Origin: Pseudomonadota bacterium
GTDB taxonomy: Bacteria > Pseudomonadota > Alphaproteobacteria > Rhizobiales > Beijerinckiaceae
Length of the DNA stretch: 5,824 nt
Direction of reading: 5' to 3'
NCBI GenBank assembly: GCA_023422485.1
Contig: JAGTAM010000619.1
Coordinates: forward strand, 1 to 5,824
In this document: positions 1 through 5,000 of the stretch, in pieces
Layout: the number at the start of each line of letters is the position of its first letter
Numbering within the stretch: the stretch's first letter is position 1
Made by a program: the position numbers and the translations under genes
The notes under the pieces: generated by a model
Databases searched by the model: none
The model's input: only the letters and a program-made list of their open reading frames with translations
What the model was told of the DNA's origin: nothing

Positions 1-540
1 GCCAAGCGCCATCGGCTTGCCGGTGATCACGGCGGGGGCGGGCTCGCCGATGATCGAGGCGTATTCGTCAGCCATCCACCCCATGACCATGGAGTTCGTG
101 TAGACATCCGGCGCGGGAATGTCGCGATCGGGCCCGATAACCTTGGCGAAAGCCTGGATGTACGCTCGGGAAAGCCGCTCCAGTTCGGTTTTTGACAAGG
201 TGCGAGGGTCGACGCGGACCGCACCCTTTCCACCTCCATAGGGCAGATCCATCACGGCGCATTTGAACGTCATCCAGAAGGCGAGCGTCTCCACTTCCTC
301 GGCCGTCGCCTCTGGATGAAAGCGGATGCCCCCCTTCGTCGGGCCGCGCGTGTCGTCGTAGCGGCAGCGCCAAGCCATGAACGATTTACGGGATCCGTCA
401 TCCATGCGGATCATCAGTCGAACTTTGGTCGTCTCGCGGGGATACTTCAGTTTCTCCAAGACATCCGCATCGAGATCGAGATGGCGCGCGGCGTCATCCA
501 GGCGCACCAACGCCTGATCGAAGATCTTCGCATCCTGCAT
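1..540 (-). CDS. Glu/Leu/Phe/Val-family glutamate dehydrogenase, N-terminal part (runs off window)
   Basis: NAD(P)-dependent glutamate dehydrogenase: reversible oxidative deamination of glutamate to 2-oxoglutarate and ammonia, in the cytoplasm. The 180 visible residues cover the substrate-binding domain of a family usually 410-450 residues long. The Rossmann domain lies beyond the left edge. Visible motifs are GPTKGGIRF (66-74, K69), TFKCAVMDLPYGGGKGA (91-107, K93 and catalytic K105) and PAPDVYTN (142-149, D145). These four residues keep the spacing of K89, K113, K125 and D165 of Clostridium symbiosum GDH. The start is the ATG at 540-538: an in-frame TAA lies at 558-556 and an AGGA ribosome site (554-551) sits 10 nt upstream. 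The gene follows serC on the same strand after a 126-base gap with no clear terminator. GC is about 61% by hand count, against about 70% in a serC sample, with more A/T-ending codons. The family is certain, but glutamate preference over other amino acids is inferred from motifs. Confidence 0.93.
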   Translation of the reverse strand, partial: MQDAKIFDQALVRLDDAARHLDLDADVLEKLKYPRETTKVRLMIRMDDGSRKSFMAWRCRYDDTRGPTKGGIRFHPEATAEEVETLAFWMTFKCAVMDLPYGGGKGAVRVDPRTLSKTELERLSRAYIQAFAKVIGPDRDIPAPDVYTNSMVMGWMADEYASIIGEPAPAVITGKPMALG

Positions 541-666
541 TTTCAGGGTTTCCTTTTATTTTAGCCGCGCAAACCTGCCAGGCCGCAGGATGTGCTCGAT
601 GGGTCTCGGGTGGTGACCCGATGCGCATTCTCCGGACGGGCCAGCCTCTTTTCGCCGGAAGGCGCT

Positions 667-1827
667 CTAGAGCTGTCGTTTTTCCTGGGCGAAGGCCCAG
701 TCGAGCCAGGGCGTCAGCGCCTCGATGTCGGAGGCCTCGACGGTCGCTCCGCACCAGATCCGCAGCCCGGCCGGCGCGTCGCGGTAGGCGCCGAAGTCGA
801 AGGCCACGCCCTCACGCTCCAGGCGGCTGACGATCCCGGCGGCGACGGCCTTGACCACGGCATCGCCCTTGGCGAGCACGTCCGGGTCGGTGATCACGAG
901 GCAGACGCCCGTGTTCGAGTAGGTCGCCGGATCCACCGCGAGGGGGCCGATCCAGGGCGTGCGCGCCACCCACTCGTGGACCGCCCGGGCGTTGGCGTCC
1001 GCCCGCGCATGCAGCGCGTCGAGGCCGCCGATGCTCTCGGCCCATTTCAGGGTGTCGAGGTAATCCTCGACCGCGAGCATCGAGGGCGTGTTGATGGTGT
1101 CGCCCTTGAAGATGCCCTCGATCAGCTTGCCGCCCTTGGTCAGGCGGAACACCTTCGGGATCGGCCAGGCCGGCGTGTGGCTCTCGAGGCGCGCCACGGC
1201 GCGCGGCGAGAGGATCAGCATGCCGTGCGCGGCCTCGCCGCCCATCACCTTCTGCCAGGAATAGGTGACGACATCGAGCTTGTCCCACGGCAGCGGCATC
1301 GCGAAGGCGGCCGAGGTCGCGTCGCAGATGGTGACGCCCTCGCGGTCGTCGGCGATCCAGTCGCTGTGCGGGACCTTCACGCCGGCGGTGGTGCCGTTCC
1401 AGGTGAAGACGACGTCGTGGGTCTTCGTGTCGATGGCGTCGAGCTTGGGCAGGATGCCGTGCTCGCCGACATGCACGATCGGATCGATCTTGAGCTCTTT
1501 CAGGGCGTCGGTGACCCACTCGGCGCCGAAGGAATCCCAGGCCACGACCTCGACGGTCTTCGGACCGAGCATCGACCACATCGCCATCTCGACGGCGCCG
1601 GTGTCGGATCCGGGGACGATGCCGATGCGATAGTCGGCGGGAACGCGCAGGACCTTGCGGGTCAGCTCGATGGCCTCGGCGAGCTTGGCCTTGCCGGCGG
1701 CCGAGCGGTGCGAGCGGCCGAGCGCCGCGCCGGAGAGGGCATCGAGGCTCCAGCCGGGACGCTTGGTCGTGGGGCCGGACGAAAAATAGGGCACGCGCGG
1801 GCGCGCGGCGGGCATTTGAACCGTCAT
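667..1827 (-). CDS. serC: Phosphoserine aminotransferase SerC
   Basis: PLP-dependent class V aminotransferase, cytoplasmic. It converts 3-phosphohydroxypyruvate plus glutamate to O-phosphoserine plus 2-oxoglutarate, the second step of serine synthesis, and can serve the analogous pyridoxal-5'-phosphate pathway step. The 386-residue protein has FSSGPTTKRPGW (15-26), SHRS (39-42), PGSDTGA (72-78), CDATSAAF (168-175, D169 expected at the PLP ring nitrogen), SWQKV (190-194, K193 the Schiff-base lysine) and NTPS (246-249). Length and the long SWQKVMGGEAAHGM segment fit the alphaproteobacterial/archaeal-type SerC rather than the shorter E. coli type. Three ATGs cluster at 1836, 1827 and 1815. I chose 1827 because GGAAGG (1842-1837) lies 9 nt before it but directly abuts the 1836 ATG. 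The open frame continues to 1923, but the extra residues do not resemble the family. Glutamate dehydrogenase is downstream; serA is not visible. Confidence 0.95.
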   Translation of the reverse strand: MTVQMPAARPRVPYFSSGPTTKRPGWSLDALSGAALGRSHRSAAGKAKLAEAIELTRKVLRVPADYRIGIVPGSDTGAVEMAMWSMLGPKTVEVVAWDSFGAEWVTDALKELKIDPIVHVGEHGILPKLDAIDTKTHDVVFTWNGTTAGVKVPHSDWIADDREGVTICDATSAAFAMPLPWDKLDVVTYSWQKVMGGEAAHGMLILSPRAVARLESHTPAWPIPKVFRLTKGGKLIEGIFKGDTINTPSMLAVEDYLDTLKWAESIGGLDALHARADANARAVHEWVARTPWIGPLAVDPATYSNTGVCLVITDPDVLAKGDAVVKAVAAGIVSRLEREGVAFDFGAYRDAPAGLRIWCGATVEASDIEALTPWLDWAFAQEKRQL

Positions 1828-1832
1828 GTCAT

Positions 1833-1916
1833 CCATCCTTCCAGATGGTTGCCTCCCGTTGGGGGGAGGTGTCCCGCCGCGGTGAATGACGGATCGCGCA
1901 CCGCAAGGCAAGCGGT
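1833..1916 (-). promoter_or_regulatory. Structured 5' leader of serC; candidate serC leader RNA motif
   Basis: Three consecutive inverted repeats read on the serC strand. HP1 pairs ACCGC (1916-1912) with GCGGT (1904-1900) around a 7-nt loop. HP2 pairs CCTCCC (1869-1864) with GGGAGG (1857-1852) around CCCAAC. HP3 pairs CCATC (1848-1844) with GATGG (1837-1833) and carries the ribosome site in its loop. Alphaproteobacteria are known to have a conserved cis-regulatory 'serC' RNA motif just upstream of serC, described from comparative genomics as two hairpins. Position and hairpin count fit, but I am matching from memory and have not aligned it to the covariance model. Further upstream an A/T-rich inverted repeat (1961-1966 with 1974-1979) lies just past the trmD stop. 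A TATTCT box at 1982-1977 has only a poor -35 partner, so no promoter is called. Confidence 0.5.
1837..1842 (-). promoter_or_regulatory. serC ribosome binding site (decides the start)
   Basis: On the minus strand GGAAGG lies 9 nt before the ATG at 1827 and 0 nt before the ATG at 1836, so the 1827 start is favoured. Most of this site falls in the 6-nt loop of a small hairpin (CCATC 1848-1844 with GATGG 1837-1833). Its accessibility could therefore depend on leader folding. Confidence 0.6.
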
Positions 1917-2000
1917 TTTTCAAGGCTTCGGATCTGTGTGTGCTGCGTGCAACGGAAGGATCTTTCAGTTTTCGAAAGAATAGCAGGTGAGAAAACCGAT

Positions 2001-2723
2001 CTAAGGTTCATCTCTCCGCAGTAGGTCAGGCCGGCGCGCCAGCGTCAGTGCGCGGCTCCGCTCGGACCGCCAGCGGGCGATGGCCGCATGGTTGCCGCCC
2101 ATCAGCACGTCGGGGATCGTCCGTCCCTCCCATTCCCGCGGCCGGGTGTAGTGCGGGTATTCGAGCAGGCCGCCTTCAAAACTCTCCTCGACGCCCGAGG
2201 CGTGCTTGCCCATCACGCCCGGCAGCAGGCGCACGCAGGCGTCGATCAGCACGAGCGCCGCGATCTCGCCGCCCGAGAGCACATAGTCGCCGATCGAGAC
2301 CTCTTCGAGGTTGCGCGCCTCGATCACCCGCTCGTCCACGCCCTCGAACCGTCCGCAGACGAGGATCGCGCCCGGTCCCTCGGCCAGCGCCCGCACCCGC
2401 GTCTGCGTCAGCGGTTTTCCGCGCGGCGACATGAGGAGGCGGGGTCGAGTATCCTCCGGACCTGCGGCGGCATCGATCGCCGCACCGAGGACGTCGCAGC
2501 GCAGCACCATTCCGGCGCCGCCGCCGGCCGGCGTGTCGTCGACGCTGCGGTGGCGGCCGAGCCCGTGCTCGCGGATCTGGCGCGGCTCCAGGCTCCACGC
2601 GCCGCGCGTCAGCGCATCGCCCGACAGGGAATGGCCGAGGGGACCGGGGAACATCTCCGGGTAGAGGGTCAGGACCGTGGCCCGCCAAGGGGCCGACGTC
2701 CCGGGATCGACGGGTGCGCTCAT
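2001..2723 (-). CDS. trmD: tRNA (guanine37-N1)-methyltransferase TrmD
   Basis: SPOUT-fold, SAM-dependent enzyme that methylates N1 of G37 next to the anticodon and so prevents +1 frameshifting; it acts as a cytoplasmic dimer. The 240 residues match the usual length. Motifs: LTLYPEMF (18-25), VDDTPAGGGAGM (61-72), the trefoil-knot SAM site with LLMSPRGKPLTQ (96-107), LVCGRFEGVDE (121-131, E127), SIGDYVLSGGE (143-153) and EYPHYTRP (188-195). R165 aligns with catalytic R154 of Haemophilus TrmD. Aligned by hand, the general-base Asp169 position is Glu here (E180, in EESF). This may be a lineage variant. The start ATG at 2723 gives a typical short N-terminus, and its ribosome site is weak. Same strand as rimM but about 2.3 kb away, and 53 bases after the small secreted-protein gene. 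rplS does not follow; the next gene is serC after 173 bases. Confidence 0.96.
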   Translation of the reverse strand: MSAPVDPGTSAPWRATVLTLYPEMFPGPLGHSLSGDALTRGAWSLEPRQIREHGLGRHRSVDDTPAGGGAGMVLRCDVLGAAIDAAAGPEDTRPRLLMSPRGKPLTQTRVRALAEGPGAILVCGRFEGVDERVIEARNLEEVSIGDYVLSGGEIAALVLIDACVRLLPGVMGKHASGVEESFEGGLLEYPHYTRPREWEGRTIPDVLMGGNHAAIARWRSERSRALTLARRPDLLRRDEP

Positions 2724-2776
2724 GCCGCTTGATGGCGCTGCGCGCCGGGCCGGTCAATGATGGGGCGCCCCGCCCG

Positions 2777-3058
2777 TCAGGGCCGGGCCAGGGGCGGACG
2801 TCGCTTCGGTTCGGCCCGGCGATGGCCCTTGAGGGGGCGCCGGGCCTGGGAGTGCAGGCGGCGATCCGGCCGGGCCGCTTCACGCTCGGCCGAGGGGGCC
2901 GAAGTCTCGGCCATCGGCTCCGCCGGCGGGCGCGTCATGCTGCCGAACGGGTCGGGCTTTCCCAACGGAATGCCGACCGTTGCGCCGGGAAAACCCTGCG
3001 CCAGCGCCGGGGAGACGGGAAGCGCGAGGAGAGTGAGGAGGAGGATCGGGCGGCGCAT
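2777..3058 (-). CDS. Small predicted secreted protein with basic, proline-rich tail (unknown function)
   Basis: A 93-residue open frame that I do not recognise. Residues 1-20 form a clear Sec-type signal peptide: basic MRRP, a leucine-rich core (5-14), and SPALA before QG, so cleavage after A20 is likely. The mature part is about 73 residues. It begins with a Gly/Pro-rich stretch (21-50) and ends with an Arg/Lys/Pro-rich tail (57-93) holding RR or KRR clusters near 66, 73, 80 and 85. No cysteines are present, nor any later membrane segment. Export to the periplasm or outside is inferred. The gene is divergent from the exported methyltransferase, 126 bases away, and precedes trmD by 53 bases on the same strand, so it may be co-transcribed with trmD. 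The ribosome site is weak. The signal peptide argues for a real gene; the tail could be partly compositional read-through in GC-rich DNA. Confidence 0.6.
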   Translation of the reverse strand: MRRPILLLTLLALPVSPALAQGFPGATVGIPLGKPDPFGSMTRPPAEPMAETSAPSAEREAARPDRRLHSQARRPLKGHRRAEPKRRPPLARP

Positions 3059-3184
3059 CGCGTCTCGCTTTCGGATATCGGTTCGAGTCTATCGATTGCG
3101 AACGGCGCGCGCTGCCGATGGTTCGATGCGCGGCCGAGGCGCGCGGGCTGGGCACGTTTGTCCGCGCTGGGACTTATCCGGGGC
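3059..3184. promoter_or_regulatory. Divergent intergenic region between two predicted exported-protein genes
   Basis: These 126 bases must carry the 5' regions of the minus-strand secreted-protein gene and of the plus-strand methyltransferase. I see an imperfect dyad, GTTCG (3081-3085) with CGAAC (3099-3103), with the palindrome ATCGAT (3091-3096) between the arms. It is a possible protein-binding site. No convincing -35/-10 pair was found on either strand. The promoter role is inferred only from the divergent layout. Confidence 0.35.
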
Positions 3185-3916
3185 ATGATCCGCTTCGCCG
3201 CCCTTCTCCTGCTGCTGACGCTGCCGGCTTCCGCCGCCGAACCGCTGGGAGCGGCCGGCGCGCCGGCCGAGCGCTTTCCGAAGCCGGACAGGCCGGTTGC
3301 CGAGATCGTCGCGCCGCAATGGGCGCATGAGGGGCAGCGGGACCGGGCCGACGAGGTCGGGCAGGTTGCGCGCCTGATGCGGATCGCTCCCGGTGAGACG
3401 GTGGCCGATATCGGCGCCGGCAGCGGCTACTACGTGTTCCGCCTGAGCCCGCGCGTCGGGCGGCAGGGGCGCATCCTCGCGCAGGACATCACGCCGGATT
3501 ACCTCGCCGACCTGGAGCGGAGGGTGTCCGAAGCGGGGCTGCCCAACGTCACCGTCGTGCGCGGCGAGGCGCACGACCCGCGGCTCCCGCCCAGCTCGGT
3601 CGATGCGGCGGTGCTGGTTCACATGTACCACGAGATCGCCCAGCCCTTCGGCCTGCTGTGGAACCTCGCCGCCGCGATGAGACCCGGCGGCCGGGTCGGG
3701 ATCGTCGATGCCGACGCGATTCCCTCCCGCCACGGCACGCCGCCGAAGCTCCTGCGCTGCGAATTGGCGGCGGTCGGCTACCGCGAGGTCTCGATGACCC
3801 GCCTCAAGGGCGGGGTCGGCTATCTCGCGGTGTTCGAGGCGCCCGCACCCGACCGCCGCCCCGAGCCAGAGGCGATCCGGCCGTGTCGGGACGAGGCGAC
3901 GCGCGAGCGGCGCTGA
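3185..3916 (+). CDS. Class I SAM-dependent methyltransferase with N-terminal signal peptide
   Basis: The 243-residue protein starts with a Sec-type signal peptide: MIRF, a leucine-rich core (5-13), then PASAA before EP, with cleavage expected near residue 17-18. A Rossmann-fold methyltransferase domain follows. Motif I is VADIGAGSGYY (73-83), the acidic ribose-binding position is probably D101 in AQDITPDYL, the post-III region is GEAHDPRLPP (127-136), motif IV is DAAVLVHMYHE (140-150), and MRPGGRVGIVD (165-175) makes a later strand. The segment FPKPDRPVAEIVAPQW (31-46) is a conserved leader of this exported family as I remember it. The substrate is unknown. An exported SAM enzyme is puzzling because SAM is made in the cytoplasm. 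The open frame extends upstream to 2714, but ATG 3185 is chosen because the signal peptide begins there and the upstream part overlaps the opposite-strand genes. The ribosome site is weak. The gene stands alone, divergent from another exported protein. Confidence 0.88.
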   Translation: MIRFAALLLLLTLPASAAEPLGAAGAPAERFPKPDRPVAEIVAPQWAHEGQRDRADEVGQVARLMRIAPGETVADIGAGSGYYVFRLSPRVGRQGRILAQDITPDYLADLERRVSEAGLPNVTVVRGEAHDPRLPPSSVDAAVLVHMYHEIAQPFGLLWNLAAAMRPGGRVGIVDADAIPSRHGTPPKLLRCELAAVGYREVSMTRLKGGVGYLAVFEAPAPDRRPEPEAIRPCRDEATRERR

Positions 3917-3951
3917 CACGCCTGCGGGCTGATGGCTTCCGTGCCGGCTTC

Positions 3952-4044
3952 CGTCATGGCGAAGCGGCGCCGTCGCAATCGAGGGCTTGGCATAATCCGG
4001 AGAGGCCGCGCTCCGGATCGCTTCGGCTTCGCCTCGCCATGACG
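3952..4044. repeat. Long imperfect intergenic palindrome (CGTCATGGCGA... type)
   Basis: A perfect 11-bp terminal inverted repeat, CGTCATGGCGA (3952-3962) and TCGCCATGACG (4034-4044), encloses a second perfect 8-bp stem, ATCCGGAG (3995-4002) with CTCCGGAT (4011-4018) and an 8-nt loop. Partly pairable GAAGCG/CGCTTC-like sequence lies between. The ends and the GCTTCGGCTTCGCC-type interior resemble the dispersed CGTCATTGCGAG...CTCGCAATGACG palindromes I know from Hyphomicrobiales genomes. It occupies the 230-base gap between two plus-strand genes and may fold in the read-through transcript. Multi-copy status cannot be tested from one window. Confidence 0.7.
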
Positions 4045-4146
4045 ACGTGCCGCGAAGGCAACACCGGAATCCGTGCGCCATGGCTTTAACGAATGGGAGG
4101 GGGTGATCGGCTAGGCTGGCGGCCCCGTCCTCGCGATCGATCCGGC

Positions 4147-4941
4147 ATGATTCTCGGCCTCTGGCTCGACCAACCCGTCTGGCTGATGTTCACGCTCCTG
4201 GCGGGCGTCTTCCTTACGATCTGCGCGGGGTTGAGCCTGCTCACCAACCTGCCCTGGACCAAGGGGGGCGTGCGCCGGCTCGCGGCCGGAATCGTTCCGC
4301 CCTATATCGGCATGGTCGCGGTGCTGCTCGCACTGCTGACCGGCTTCGTCGCCAACGATGCCTGGGAGCGCCAGCGGCAGGCGAGCCGCGTGCTGCAGGC
4401 CGAGCGCTCGCACGCGCTCGCGATCTACGATCTCAGCATCGCCTCGGCGCCGGACATGAGCGATTTGCGCGGCGCGCTCTTCACTTATCTCAAGGTGGTG
4501 GTGACGGAGGAATGGCCGTCCATGGCCGCGACCGGCGCCTCGGCGCCCGGTGCGGGGCGGGCGCTCGGACGCCTGCTGCAGGTGGCAGCCGACCCGCGCA
4601 ATGCCAAGGAGGCGGGGGAGGCGACCCATGCGGCCCTGCTCGACGCGGTGATGCAACTCCGCTCGGCCCGCAGTGAGCGCCTCGCGCTCAGTTCCGCCCG
4701 CAGCGACGAGAGCAAGTGGCTGACGCTCCTCGTGCTCGCCGCGCTGACGCTGACGGCGGTCGCCCTCGTCCATTGCGAGCGCCCTCTGGCGCAAGGTGCG
4801 ACGCTGTTTCTGTTCTCCGCCGCGATGGTGACGACGCTGGGCGTGGTCGCCCTGCACGAACGTCCTTTCGACGGCCCCCTGGCGCTGTCGCCCGAGCCGA
4901 TCCGCCTCGCCCGGGTCGCCATGGAGGCGGGCACGCGCTAG
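4147..4941 (+). CDS. DUF4239-family (bestrophin-like) inner-membrane protein
   Basis: A 264-residue predicted inner-membrane protein with four hydrophobic segments: about 11-33, 49-69, 190-209 and 217-236. The layout of two N-terminal helices, a soluble middle domain of about 120 residues and two C-terminal helices is that of DUF4239 proteins, which have been likened to bestrophin channels. Family-like segments are LTGFVANDAWERQRQASRVL (64-83), where residues after the second helix begin the soluble part, and ERPFDGPLALSPEP (238-251) at the C-terminus. The function is unestablished; anion transport would be a guess. The start ATG 4147 puts the first helix close to the N-terminus. The open frame reaches an ATG at 4093, but the 18 extra residues are Arg/Gly-rich and unlike a leader. 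No strong ribosome site was seen. The stop is followed immediately by a REP-like palindrome, and rimM converges from the other side. Confidence 0.82.
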   Translation: MILGLWLDQPVWLMFTLLAGVFLTICAGLSLLTNLPWTKGGVRRLAAGIVPPYIGMVAVLLALLTGFVANDAWERQRQASRVLQAERSHALAIYDLSIASAPDMSDLRGALFTYLKVVVTEEWPSMAATGASAPGAGRALGRLLQVAADPRNAKEAGEATHAALLDAVMQLRSARSERLALSSARSDESKWLTLLVLAALTLTAVALVHCERPLAQGATLFLFSAAMVTTLGVVALHERPFDGPLALSPEPIRLARVAMEAGTR

Positions 4942-4989
4942 AGCATCGTCCCGAAAGCTGGTCACCGGCTTTCGGAAAAAGACGATGCT
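4942..4989. repeat. REP-like palindrome between convergent genes; possible bidirectional terminator
   Basis: The outer 9-bp perfect stem is AGCATCGTC (4942-4950) with GACGATGCT (4981-4989). The inner 8-bp perfect stem is CCGAAAGC (4951-4958) with GCTTTCGG (4968-4975), with a 9-nt loop. A five-base AAAAA bulge (4976-4980) separates the stems on one side. The sequence closely resembles the GCATCGTCCCGAAAA...TTTTCGG...GACGATGC element I recall as abundant in Methylobacterium and other Hyphomicrobiales. It begins right after the DUF4239 stop and ends 11 bases before the rimM stop, so hairpins in both transcripts could limit convergent read-through. There is no U-tract after the stem on either strand, so it is not a canonical intrinsic terminator. 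Confidence 0.78.
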
Positions 4990-5000
4990 GTCATCGCCGA

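Noticed and set aside
601..660. Terminator between serC and glutamate dehydrogenase
   Set aside because: Short dyads such as GGGTC/GACCC (601-605, 615-619) and TCCGG/CCGGA (631-635, 655-659) exist, but none is followed by a T-run on the serC strand.
664..673. Perfect 10-base palindrome GCTCTAGAGC at the serC stop codon
   Set aside because: It is short and partly coding. It is likely chance around a TAG stop, with no sign of a site function.
1900..1920. Plus-strand intrinsic terminator (ACCGC...GCGGT followed by Ts)
   Set aside because: The stem is only five pairs, the T-run is short and partly in the stem, and no plus-strand gene ends nearby. It is better read as a hairpin of the minus-strand serC leader.
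592..1983. 463-residue plus-strand open frame opposite serC
   Set aside because: It is antisense to a full SerC with intact catalytic motifs. The translation is Gly/Arg/Asp/Val-rich without family features, as expected for antisense frames in GC-rich DNA.
1977..2007. Sigma-70-like promoter for serC (TATTCT box at 1982-1977)
   Set aside because: The hexamer 17 bases upstream matches TTGACA at only about three of six positions, so it is too weak to call.
2714..3184. N-terminal extension of the methyltransferase frame from 2714
   Set aside because: It overlaps the minus-strand secreted-protein gene and reads as low-complexity Arg/Gly. The signal peptide starts at the ATG at 3185.
3089..4081. 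330-residue minus-strand open frame opposite the methyltransferase
   Set aside because: The opposite strand has a signal peptide and SAM-binding motifs. This frame shows none and is Arg/Ala/Pro-rich.
3658..4089. 143-residue plus-strand frame spanning the 3952-4044 palindrome
   Set aside because: It overlaps the methyltransferase in another frame and runs through the repeat. No recognisable protein features are seen.
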